This document shows, one piece after another, positions 21,201 through 34,300 of a stretch of DNA of 64,000 bases. The notes below the pieces were generated by a model, which worked only from the letters and a program-made list of their open reading frames with translations, did no database searches and was not told the DNA's origin. Positions within the stretch are counted from its first letter, which is position 1. The number at the start of each line of letters is the position of its first letter. The translations under genes were made by a program, and so were the position numbers. Location of the stretch: assembly GCA_015143295.1 (NCBI GenBank), contig CM026568.1:38420299-38484298 (forward strand), given 5' to 3'. Origin of the DNA: Tetracentron sinense. Lineage: Eukaryota > Streptophyta > Magnoliopsida > Trochodendrales > Trochodendraceae.

Positions 21201-24168
21201 TTAAGATATATTAAACTTGATAAGAAACAAACCCTAACCCTAACCCTAACTTATTCATCTTCATTCTTCCCCTCTTGCAAAATCACCTTTCGGCCGTTCC
21301 ACCCTTCTTCTCTTCTCCTATGCTTTCCCTCCTCTCCTGTGCAACCAAACCAGGGCGACGCCACCGGGAGCCACAACGACGATGGCGTCGTCAAGATACT
21401 GTTCACTATCGTGAATCCGAACAAGGTGGGGATAAAGTATAGCGAATCGAAGTTTTCAGTGATGTATAAAGGGATTCCTCTGGTGAGGGCATTGGTACCG
21501 GGTTTTTACCAGTCGGCGCATAGTGTACGACAGGTCGAGACGACGGTGGCGCTTGACCACGTTAATTTGCTTCAAGTTGACGCTACTGATTTGGTTAAAG
21601 ATGCTTCATAATCATCGTGTGGAGCTTAGGATTATGGGTGATGTTTGTGCTAAGATCCGGATTTTGGACTTCAATTCGCCCTGGGTTCAGGTTAACTCTC
21701 TCTCTCTCTCTTGCTGGCCATATTTGTGCCAACCACTTCCTTCTGGTGTTCTCCCGTTATGCTAAAATGCGCCACTCTCCTTTTGTGCCTCTCGACTTTT
21801 TTTTGGGGTAAAAGCATCTTGGCTGTTTGATGTGTGTATTTTGCGTACAACTCGTTTAACAGATTAAGATGTCTCAAGGTTTTAATATCTGTTTTGGTTC
21901 TATGCGTTTCTTCACATTTTTATGCTATATAATTTGAAGTATTGATCTTTTTTTTTTCCTAGAAATTTATTTTCAGTATAGAGGTATTGAGATGTTAGGC
22001 GGATGGTGGTTAAATTAGGCAATTTTTTGCGGATAATTCATAATCGTTGCTTGGACCTTATGCAATTTGATGAAGTCTTGGAAGGAGACTCCTGTATGAA
22101 TCTGGTGTTTCTGCAAGGGGATAGGATCGAAAGTTCGAAACCCCTCACTCCAAGCAGTCGTGACCTACATTAATGGAGGGGACACTACAGGTGGATCTAT
22201 CTGCTTCTCTTTGGCCATGTATGCCTTGCCTTTCTCCCTTTTCTATCTCCCCTATCCAATGCTTTAGCAGGATAGGACTGGTAGAAAGAGGGTTAATTGG
22301 TTGATGAGAGGATAATTTTGATTCTAGCATGTTGAATGAAACACAGGAGGGTGAGGGAAAGGAACTTTATTTAGGTGTAGACCATGTGAATACTGTTGTA
22401 GATCTCATTGTGGACTTCTCTACATTAGTTGCTATTGTACTGAAAACAAAATATCGTTAGATTTAGCAAAGGTTTGAGGGTGTTGATATAGGCGAATCCA
22501 AGATCAAGAATGAAGAAGTTGTGTCAGACTGGGTTTATGCAAGATAGAGGAATTTGCTAAGTTTTTAGGTCTGCCTTTTGAGGGGTACAAAGAAGAGGGT
22601 AGGGTTCTATTTCAGAATCTAGAAAGGGAAATGTAAGTCAGTTGGAGTAGGTGTTTCCCGGGGTAAAATAGAGGCAGGTGAAAGAGCTTAAGAACTTAGC
22701 TTGGTGAAATATGAGGGGAGGTTAGTGGGGGATGGTGAGAGTAGTTCGAGAAAGGTGGGGGGAGGGGGCAGTCAGTGTTGTCTTTAATGGCGTTAAATAT
22801 CATTTCATGGATTATTAATTGCTTGGGGGATAGAGATAAAAGATTGGCAATTAAAGCGGTGGTCATATCCAAAAGACCATCCATTTTGTCTGCAGGAAAC
22901 CAGATTAAAGCAATTGAGGTATCTCATCTATAGGAGCTATGGGGGTGCTCTAAATGGGTGGAATTGAGGCAGATTTTGATTTTCTGGGATAAGGAGGCGG
23001 TGGAGATTCTTGAGTTGGAAGCCCGTACATAATCATTATCCATCCTATGTCGCGACGTAGATGGTTTCATTTGTGTGTTCTTGGGGTTTATGATCGAAAT
23101 AGCAGTCACCAATCCCTGGAGTTTCGGCTAGTATTGGATGACATCAGTGTTAGATGGGGATCCCCATGGTGTCTTGTGGGGGGCTCAACTCTGTTTGTTT
23201 ATCTTTCGAGAAAAAGTGAGAGTGTAATATCAATAGAAAAATAAGAGAGTTTGTTTTTAGACAGCCTTATCGATTGCCCTTTAAACAGAGCGCAAATGCG
23301 CAATTCACCTGGTCTAATTTCCAAAAGAGTCATCTCTAAGTAGATTAGCTAGGTTTCTTTTCAATAACTAGTGGGAAGTTCATTATATAATGTCATTCAA
23401 GTTGCTTTTCCCTGGCTTACTTGTGACAATATTCCCATTTTACTAGACATAGTTTGGCTCGCTTGTGGCCTTATGCCCTTTAGATTTGAGAATTTGTACC
23501 TTAGAGACCAGGTTATAAGGAGGTGGTTGAAGAAATTTGGATAGGCTGTAGTTTTAAGGTTCATACAGTACTGTCTTTTGTCTTAAGTTGAAAACTTTGA
23601 AGCAAAGGCTCAAATTTGGAACTAGGAGTTATTTGAGAATATATGGCAGAACAAAACCAATATTCAGGGAGAAATCGGGACAATAGACACTAAGGAGGAG
23701 TCTGGTCACATTCTTGAAGCTGAAATTCAGAGATAAGTCGAAAACTTTGAAGCACAGGCTCAAATTTGGGACTAGGAGTTATTTGAGAATATATGGCAGA
23801 ACAAAACCAATATTCAGGGAGAAATTGGGACAATGACGCTAAGGAGGAGTCTGGTCACATTCTTGAAGCTGAAGTTCAGAGAATAATGAGTTCAAAAAGG
23901 ACTTTCAAACTTTGTTGGAAAGCGAGAAGGTAAGTTTGAAGCAGAAGTCCAGGAGATGGCTCAAAGAAGGGTATTAAAATATGGAAAATTTACACTATTG
24001 CCAATGCTAGAAGGAGAACCAAATTTATTTCGAGGCTTAAGGTGAACAACTATGGAAGGAAAGGGAGTAGGATATTAAGGAGTCAACCTCTCCTTCTATG
24101 AGGGCTTGTACTAGGGGATTCATTCTTTCAGACCAGAAATGTTATGAGATCGTTTTTAGAATATTTTG

Positions 24169-24207
<39 letters not shown>

Positions 24208-27200
24208 ATGGAAAGGCCTTTTTAGAAAGAGGATGGATTAAAAGTAATTAAAGAGATGGAGGGGGATAAGCTCCAGTGCCTGATGGTTCACAATCAAGTT
24301 TAATAAGAGTTGTTGGAAAATTATTCGCCTAGACTTTATGAATGTGGCAGGGGAATTTCATCATGCTGGGAAGTTTGATTGTGTTATTGCTCTAATACCA
24401 AAGATTGGGGGCACCTAAGACCTCCTATTTTTGACCGATCAATTTGGTTGGTAGCTTGTTTAAGATTTTATAAAATTTTTAGCTTTCATGCTTTAAGATG
24501 GTTATGGGAATGATAGTATCATTGCCCCAAGAGTGTTTGTGAGTGGCACGTAGATTGTGGATGATATTTTGGTTGCAAATAATTGTGTCGATGAGAGGAT
24601 TAGGAGTGGGAGACCGTGAATTTTATGTAAAAGGGATGTAGAGAAGGTCTATGACCATGTCAATTGGAAGTTTTTGGAGTTTATGCTGGGCAAAATGACT
24701 TTCGGGATCAAGAGGAGGGTTTGGATGAAGGCATGCTACTTGACGATCTCTTTCTCGATTTTGAGGAGGGTTTGGATGAAGGCATGCTACTCGACGGTCT
24801 CTTTCTTGATTTTATTTTATTGGTAGATTGGTGGGGGTATTTCAAGAGCTCTCATGGGTAACTTCAAGGGGACCCTCTCTCTCCCCATTTATTTTCATTA
24901 TGATCATCGAGGCTCTTAGCAGGTTTATTTTCATTATGATCATCGACCTGATTATTTCTCATCTCCAGTTTGCTGGCGACAAATTAGTCCTTTGCCATGC
25001 ATCCAACCTCCAATTATGGTATTTTAGATGCCCTTTAAGATGCTTTAAGGCAGTGCCAGGTTTAAGGATCAATTTGGTAAGAGAGAGTTGTTTAATGTCA
25101 ATGAGATTCCACATCTAGATGAGTTTGCAATTAACTTGGTTTGTAATATAGGGTACTTCCCGACATCTTATTTTGGAATTCCCTTAGTGCTAGTTTAAAA
25201 GCTAAATCGGTTTGGGACCTAGTAGTGGAACGCTTCTACAACAGACTAGCTGGGTGGAAGTCTCACTATCTTGAGGGGGAGGGGGGGGGTAGGTTGATGC
25301 TCTTGAAAAGTACTATAGGGAGTTTGTTTATATGCTTTTTGTCCATTCTTAGTATCCCAGTATCAATTGTGGATAAAGTGGAAAAGATTCAAAGGGATAT
25401 GTTGTGGAATGAGAAGAGGGATATCATGGTTGTTAAAGGCGTTTTGCTAGGCTCAAGTGCCTGTCTGCCTAGACAGTTATAATTAAAAATCTTATATATG
25501 TAATTATATTATTGTATGAGCAATGCTAAGTCCACTTTCCGGTTGTCCACTCTATCCTATTTCCATACAAGAAGACAAAATAGTATGACACTTTTTTGTG
25601 GGTCTTACCACATTTATTTTGTCATCTTGTATGAAAATAGTAAAAGTTACCGGAGAGTGGATGACTGGAAAGTGTACCTTGCATTACTCTTATTGTATAA
25701 GGTATAAAGAATTCATTTTATTTGAAGATGGTAGTTTGGTAAAAAAAAAGGAATCTATTTTACATGCTTCTCGTGTCTTTTTCCATATAATTTGTTAGGA
25801 TTTGTATATCCATTAAAAATGGTTTGCAGATAGAAGAAGAAAGAAGAGGCCGTATGGTGTCAAGTATGTTTCCATCATGCTAACCTGCTCTCTCTCTCTC
25901 TCTCTCTCGCTTACTCACTCAATGGGTGGACCAATTGGTTCACTCTCTTTTTCTCTCCCACTTTTTGTGGGTGGATCATATGGTACCACTATGTTTTTTG
26001 CATAGTAATTAGAGGTGTTGCTTGAGGCGACAAAGTTCACAGTTGGGCCCAGTCGTCCCAATAACAATAAAAGCCTTTAAATGCCCCAAAATCCCTCTTG
26101 GGCCTCCAAACCTCATTTCTTTAAAAATGTACTTTATAATTTAAATAAGTGTAGGCCCTATATTTATATATATTTTACTTATTATATTTATTATTACATT
26201 TCTTGAGCATAATCGAGAAGAAGGAAGAAAGAAGAAAATAGAATAGGTATGACATCTTCCTCTCTCTCTCTCTCTCTGTCTCCTCTCTCTCCTGTTTGAA
26301 AGTCACAATTCAGCCAATTTTTTCCTTTTTTATTTAGTCCCACTCTCCCCCCTCTCTCTTGTTCGACTGTCATTATAGATTGTTGTTATTTTATGTTTTT
26401 TTAGCCCCACAGTCTCTCTCTCTCTTACCTCGTTTCGACAGTCATTGTAGACTGTTGTTTTTGTGTTATGTTTTTTTTATTCCCAACACTGGAAATCCCT
26501 TTATTATTTTTGGAATTGTCTCTAAGGATGGTTCTATCAAAGTGCATATTGAAAATGGAGATTTTGCAATTTATATGAATTGCATGGCTCCCTTATTTAG
26601 GAAAATGTAGCACATAAAGATCTCATTTTTTTTGGGAGGGGGGGATTTCTATTACAAAGAGTTCATCAAGCGACGCCTCAGGCGATTGCCCCAGGCGTCC
26701 ATAAGGTCTGTTGCCTTGACAACCATGAGGGATATTAAGAAATATCATTTGGCAGAATGGAAGTTGGTGTGTCGTTCATTGAAGGTAGGTAGTCCCAGTC
26801 TGAGGCAAGTTGTAGGAAGTTAATAAGGGCCCTAATTGGTAAATTGTCGTGGTGTGTGGGGAGGAAAGAGAATTTGTGGAGGAAGTTAATCATTGTAAAC
26901 TATGAAGAGAAATCATCTTTGGAGCTAAGGGCTTTATAGGGTCACATGGTGTGGAAATGTGGAAAGCTATTATGAATGTCAAAGACAATATTTCTAGAAA
27001 TATTAGATTCAAGATTGGATGAAGAAATGAGGTCAAGTTTAGGGATAATTTGTAGTGGGGTTAGTCTGTGTTTAAAGGGGATTTTAGCAACTTGTATTCT
27101 ATAGCTTTGGATAAGAACTGTTGCTGCTGCTTCTTGCTTTGATATGGTGGCTAATAATGTGATTTGGATTCATAGCATGAGAAGAAATCTTAATAATCGG

Positions 27201-30200
27201 GAGGAGCGAGTTAATTCTTCTTCCAATCCCTTTGCTAAAGATGTCAGATTACGGTTGTAGGCATGTAAATTTTTATAAGATAAAAATTTGTGTCAACAAT
27301 GGTCTAGGGACAACAATGGTCGATTCATAGTGAAATCGTTTCTTCACTCTTCAGTCATAGTGAAGTCATTTTTTCCCTCCTTTTGAAATATTCCTTGTCC
27401 CACTTTCCCTTATCATTTTGTATGGAACCCTGAAGTCCTGTCTAAGGTATCTTGGACAACAGTGTTGCAAGATCCTCGCATCTGATTATTTGAAATAATA
27501 GAGGGGGTGGAGGTTAGCAAACCGTGGCTTCTTGTGCCTGTCATAGGAAGAATCAGTGGATCATTTACTATTGCATTGTCGTTTTGCTAGAAGGATCTGG
27601 AGTCACTTCCTGTCCAGACTTTGGTCGTATTGGCTTTCCTCCCTCGTTTTGGGTCTACATCTGTAGTTGGGACTAGATCGAGTTGGATGATCCCCCATCT
27701 ATGTTGTGTGGAGGCTGCTGCCTGGGGCTATTTATTGGTCTATTTGGGAATAGAAAAACAAGAGAGTTTTTGAAGATATTGCCTTCCTACTAGAGAGGGT
27801 TTGTGCAACAATTAGGCATTTCATATTAGTATGGTGTTCCATGAAGAGGAACTTTGATGAGTTGATCGCCACTTACTCACTTCCATTATGTGAGCCGTGT
27901 TTTTTAGGATATTGGGATGATTGTTGATGTAGCACTATGCAATGACCTCGGATATAATCTGCTATGGTCAAGATAGAATTAACAAGAATAAAGAAAATTA
28001 TAAAATTGCAATCCTATCACAAATAATTATTCAAGAAAAGAAATTTTTAGAAGATTGGAGGCCACGTCACAAACTTACAATACAGGCTTTAGCTATATCT
28101 GTGAGGGTTTGCACGGAAGTCTATGCTTCCACTAGCTTAGGGATTAACCTTTTATTCAACGCAGATTTTCTCATTCAATTGAGGATTTCAAGGAAATTTA
28201 ACTTCGGTTCAACAATGGTTATGATGCGGAACATGTATGTGAGGTAGGGCTTCAATTAATATTAGGTTAAACAACACAAACCAGAAGCTTTAGAGAAAAC
28301 AAAAAATATGGGTATATAGGGTTTGATGTTTTGTTAGGGTTTTAGGAAAGTTGTGGTTGCAATAGGAATGGGTTAGGAAGGCTGCGGCTGCAATAGAATA
28401 GGTCTAGGGTGGCTATGACAGCAATAGGGAACAGATAAGAGGGCTGCAACAGCAAAGGAAGGCAATATAAGGGTTGCGGCAAGTAGGGTGTGGTCTAGGG
28501 GTGGTGCGGCAGCAAGGGGGGGAATGGGGAAGGGTTGTGGCAGCAAGGGGAGATGTGGGAGAAGGCTGCGGCAGTAAGGGGACAGGGTATAGGGGCTGAT
28601 GGCAGTGAGGGAACAGGCTAGGGTGGTGTGGCTGCAAGGGAGAGGGTTAGGGGGCTAGGGTTTTGGTTGGGTATGATTTCTTGCAAGGAGAACAGAAAAT
28701 AAACAAGAACACTGGAGAAGAAGAGAGGAAAGAAGATGAATGTACCTTAGAATCCTTTGGGAATCAATTCCATGACATCACACTAAATCCAATCACCGGA
28801 GAATACTCAGAATTAGTCTTTTCATTCATAATCATTCATGAACTAAAAATTTAAAGCAAAAAGAAGCTTTGAATAGGTGTAGCCCTAAATTTCAAAAGAC
28901 TAAAATAACAATGCAACCCTAATAATAACTTAGCAGACAAAGTTACCCAAAATTAATAAAAATATCCAGCCCATTGGCTTTTATTCTTATCCTAACTAAA
29001 GTAAACCAAGCTAAATCAGCCCATATGCACATCTTCCCAATGTGGGGTATTCCGAATGAACCATATGTCTATATGAGGTCTTCAATACTCTAAATCATCA
29101 ACCAAAGTGACACGTGGGTCTTCTTCTTCTTCCCTCGTCTCTGATAAACCTGAAAATCTTTGTAAAGCTGGATGTCCGCATCAATTGTATTTTCTCTTCC
29201 TCTTAGCTGGTTCACCTTCTTGTGATCTCCTTTGTATTATTTTTTCTTTTCATATTTATAAAATCTGGTTTTCCAATTAAAAAAAATCATATCCAATTAA
29301 ATCCTAAACTAATGCTAAGTTAAGGTTGTGAAGTGATATCACTGTTAATGATAAGTGTATCCCATTCACCTTATTACAGTGATAACTAAATACCCCAATA
29401 ATTACGTCCTGCTTTTTTGTGATTTAAAATTACTCATATGGTGCATCAGTACTTGGTATTTTGAAGTTGCAGATCTAGTGCCTCACTGCTTAGTACTACA
29501 GACTGTGTATCTCCAAAGCAGAGGAGATGGCCAGAAGATATAACCTGGCACCCGCATGGAAGCTTCCTATTTTCTGTGTACAGTGCTGATGGTGGGGATT
29601 CTCAGATCTCTATCCTAAATCTGAATACATCACAGGAGGTAAGGACTCATAATTGGAAATTCAAATCCTAATGCTACTTATATATATATATATATATGTA
29701 TGCTAGTGGTTTTTCTCCTTGTAGCAGTTGAGAATTACAAAGCCCGGTAGAAGAAGTTCAGAAAATCTATTAATGCAGAACTTTATTTTTCTATTAATGC
29801 ATAAATTTATTGAAGATAGCAAAAGGGTTACTTAAAGCACCTTAGGGATATACTCGAAAATCAGAGATTAGGAGAAGTGAAATATAAGTGAAAGTAAGCA
29901 TTACTGATAGAAGCACAATATGATAAGAAGACCTCTTTGGACCTGACTGATGCCCCATGAAGGATGTGTTCCTAATTAGAGCTACGTTGAACATGCTTAG
30001 GTTTGTAATTCATAGAATTGAACTTGCTGTTATTTCTTGCACACAAGGGGATTAGGTATGCAGCTAGGAATGGATGCGTTCCTAATTAGAGCTACATTGA
30101 ATGTGCTGAGGTTTGTAATTCAAAGAATTGAACTTGCTATTATTTCTTGCAAACAATTTGGGATTAGGTATGCAGCTAGACTCATTACTCAACTAATAAA

Positions 30201-31310
30201 ACAATGTAGAATATTATAACACCCAAATATAATTGGAAGTTTTAACTTCACATATCTCCAATACACGTGGTAAATCTCTATATAAGATAATTTGAAGCTT
30301 GTAATGCCTCAAATTCTAACTATGTTATGTTCAATCATATCTCCTCAAATGAGATACCCGTGCATAAAAATGATCGGAAAGGGCAGGAAATTTTATTCTT
30401 TTGATTGCTCCTATCACTTTGTTTGGACTTTGGATAATCAATAAAGAATACAACAGCTGAGGAAAGAAGTCCATTGACTGGATATAAGTTGAGCCGGTTG
30501 GTGATTCTGGGCCATTTCTAGTACAAGTGGTGGCTCATTCACTGTATGGTCAAGATTGATGAGGAAGTTTGCTACATTTGTGAAAGTTGGCTACATTTGT
30601 GGTGCCGGCATAGATTCCTTATTTTTTGATAGGAAACTAATTAGATTTTATTGAGAAAAAGAAGAGATACACTGCACAAAGGGAAAAGGAAAAATCTCCA
30701 GGTCTAAACTTCCCACGGGAGATGTAAAAAGAAGAAAAAACCAAAACACATCACTCAAGATAGCCAGAATTCGCTAACAAGAATGTCCTTCTTAACCCCT
30801 TCCTTCGCCAAAATATCAGCCGTTCCGTTTGCCATTCTAGGAATCCAAGAGAATGAGATGTTATCTTTTGAGACTCCAAATTGTATATCTACCTCTTGGA
30901 TTAGCATATCCCCAAGGACTGCAAACAAAGTCCGCAGCCCGCAGCCCGCAGCCCGCAGCCCGTCCAGCGGTGTTCCTAGAACCACCTTCAACAATTAGGG
31001 ACAATAGATAAAGGGAATTGGAAAGAGTGAGACCTTGCCTCAAGGAGAGGAGTTCGACTTTGTTTGATTTCACTTTACCCACTACAGTGTAATCAAAGCG
31101 TCCAGGTGACCAAAAATTACTTATTACGATTATAATCCTAAATTATTGAAAATATCGATTAAAAATTAAAAATAAAGCACACATAAGACCACATGTAATT
31201 TAAAAAAAAATAAAGAGCATAGTTTGAAGAAAATGAGAGATATTCCAGATGTCCTAGTCAAAATTTGTGAGTAAAATGTTTTGTTGTACACACACACACA
31301 CACACACACT

Positions 31311-31342
<32 letters not shown>

Positions 31343-34300
31343 CACATATTTGTAAACAACATCTGACTTTATGTGGGTCTTGGGCATCTTTGTAACTAGC
31401 GCTTTAATGCTTGGGAGACGAGGCCTAGTCACCACTACGCGACCTCGTCCTAGTGAGTGCCCACTAGATCTTAATTAGGCGACATCACGACAGAACGTCC
31501 TGTCTAGGTCCACCTCCCTCAAATACCTCAATGTGGTTTTGGCTTCACTATCTCTTATAATTCCACAAACACCCACCGACACCGGATTACCCAAAGAGCT
31601 ACCATCAAATTCAGCTTGAAGGATCTTTTTTGGGGAGGCTTCTAAACAATTGTGTTGGACTCAGAATGAGACACAGGCATAAGAACGAAAGCTAGCCCTT
31701 GATGTTGTCATTATTCTTCACCCCTTTGGAAGGAGGAGAAGTGACAACCCAAGTTTTCATGTGATCCTCTTATAATAGTGTGTAAGGTTTGGGCTTTACC
31801 ACTGAAAATCCTATTACTTCTTTCTTACCACACTGACCAAACAATGGCATAGTGGGAATTTCATCAAAGGACTTCACCCCTAATAGCAAAAGAACCAGAT
31901 CTATACTGCCACATTAATCCCATGATGTCATTGGGAAACACTGTAGCCTGATCCGCAAGAGTGAGGAACCAATGATTGAACAGATGACTGAGACTCATCA
32001 TCATGCATACACAATATACAAATGTTGGGAGAAAGATCGATTTTTTTCCGTCTTCAGTTGGACATCCCACAATTGTTAATCTCTTTAAGGGAAAGCGTTC
32101 ATACAAACATTTTTGACCTTAAGTCGGGCACAATCCAGATTACCTTGAGGAGAGATGATTGTCTCCTCATTGTAAGCATCCAATTTTGCACCCATGTAGG
32201 GCCATTAGGACCTCCTTAGACCTACCAGAGAGTTCCCCCGGATATCCCACAAGTCTTGAAAAATGACCAAAATACCCATTTATTAAAAATTACCCAAATG
32301 CAACTGGATTTTCTGGAAATGTGTAACCTTTCATTTATCATGTCAATTTGTACTTCTTCTAGAATCAAAATAACCTCAAAACATAAAAAAGGAATTTTGA
32401 CCGTTTTACATGGTGACACATGGCAACATTTTGGGGGGCTTTGTTTTCAAATCCAAACATAAGGAGCATGGGATGCTGTTCCATACCGCCCCCACCTGCT
32501 TTTTAATTGCAAAATTTTGAGCATTTTAAAAGGATTTTTTAAAAAAAATAGAAGCTTGCGGCCATTTTGGATGGTGGCCCCACCCAAACCTTCGCGTGAT
32601 TTTTTTAGTAAGGTGAGGGGCTGAGGGCTCTGTTTAGAAACCATTTCAGTAGGCTGCCATTTTAAATGGCTGCCCACTATATATTTTCTATTGCGAAGCC
32701 AAAACCACTCTTCTGGTACTTGATATTGTCCTGGATGCTTTTTGGACCTTGGGAAAAACTCTATTCTCTCACTTCTTTACCTTTAAGATTATATCAACTT
32801 TTAAGCTTTAAAGAAATGAGGAAGGTAGGGATTTATATGGATTTCTTGAGTTTTCACTTACGAATCGCACAGGCGATCGAGAGTAATTTTTAAAGAATGC
32901 TGTTGGGGTAGGTCTCTTTCTGTACTTTTATTAAGTAATTCAATCATGTATGCTATTTTAGATCAAAGCATTGTTGGTTAGCCTAAAGTTAGCAATTTGC
33001 TTTGCATATGCTAATCATGTTTTGGTGATCATAATTCTTAATATGAATGCTTATGTGATTAGATTGTCTTAATTATTGTTTCTCTTATCTTTTCATTTGT
33101 CTTCTTCCTCTCCTTTTATTTTGGACTTGGGAAGCCTAAAATCCGAGATTTAGGAATGTTTAAAATCTGGAATGAATGGTGGATGGGATTAGAGGTATGG
33201 CAATGATTTTGGTAAACACTGGAATAATAATTGAGCATTTTAATGATAATTTTAACTTTATATGGATGATCGGAGGGCTTAAACAGATATAAAATTTGAT
33301 CAACCAAGTCTCTGGACCTGATTTGGTCCCCAGGCTTAGTGGACCAGGTTGATCTTGAATAGGAGTAAGTCCCACTATTGATCTTTCTCGATTTGAACAA
33401 TTTAGATGATGGTGCATGATTGTGTCCTTAAACTCAACCAAAATCTGTCAAATTGGTATCTTAAGTTTGAAGTCAGTTCTAAACACACTTAGGTACTGTT
33501 TTGATGAACTTCTCAGAGAAGATTTTTTTTTTCTTAATGCCTAAAGAAGCCTCCGAAGTAACTCCTGAAGATGTCTGCAGAAGTCATTCTGAAAACAAAA
33601 CAATGTTTGGTTTGCACATGTGAAGTTTTGATATTTGTAAACTTAAAACTTAAAAGTGAAAATTGTTGTTTGGTTTGCACTTTACTTAAAAATGCTTATC
33701 CTCAAGCATCCACTGTGCATCGTCCCCCTATGTTCTATCTCCCCTCGTTCTGTAGTCATTCATATGCACTTTATGTGGCCCAAATAATTCTCAGTCAAAT
33801 TGTTAAAATCTTACAACAGATAGAAATGGTCTAAATTATGGTTTCCAGGCAATAATACTTTTCACAATCTATCATTAGATAAGGTGCAGAAATCCTCATG
33901 ACTGCATTTTCTATATCTAAGGCTAAGAGCTAGACTCACAATCAGCCAACAAATGTTTTTGCACCAGCAGACATAGATACTTCCATTAGTTCCATATGAA
34001 GGAACAAAAAAAGTTAAACTAACAAAAATTATTCAAAATAAGTCAGAAAAAGTGATAGCACACTTGCCACCACTAGTACACAGTAGATAATCCCCTTCAT
34101 TAAGGTAGAGAAACTACGGTTTTGGCTAATGAAAATCCACCAGGAACAACAAATCAGTGCTGAAGGTGGAAGAAATACGTAGGGATCTGCAGAGGAGATA
34201 TAACACATTTTGATTTTTGCATGAATAAAAAAAATGCCAGAGAGTAGAAGAAGAAATGAGTTACGGAGCGGCAACAATCGACGGGAACTGGGCGTGTGGT

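Larger units (their letters stand above)
22330..29290 (+). mobile_element. LINE (L1-type), sense in intron 4, split by two later insertions
   Basis: Plus-strand pieces in order: ORF1/linker-like IEEFAKFLGLPFEGYKEEGR near 22540, endonuclease start (ILIFWDKEAVEIL near 22975), DDISVRWGSPWCLVGG, RT fragments (24660-25118), RT thumb (25225-25424), then after a hAT insertion KYHLAEWKLVCRSLKVGS (26740), zf-RVT remnants to 27919, and after a solo LTR an A-rich 3' tail at 29189-29290. Stops throughout; inactive. The left boundary is uncertain (between 21700 and 22500). Confidence 0.8.
30627..32250 (-). mobile_element. LINE 3' part with RNase H domain, split by a hAT-like insertion
   Basis: Minus-strand order: zf-RVT-downstream linker (WVVTSPPSKGVKNN near 31760), RNase H start with DGSSLGNPVSVGVCGIIRDS (31560-31610), then after an insertion KVELLSLRQGLTL (31020-31060) and the RNase H end SFSWIPRMANGTADILAKEG (30800-30870). 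This is the RVT_3-type RNase H found at the end of many plant LINE ORF2s. The right limit is approximate. Confidence 0.75.

Noticed and set aside
21230-21250. Interstitial telomere from chromosome fusion
   Set aside because: Only three units, in a position expected for a telo-box in the leader of the LEA-2 remnant.
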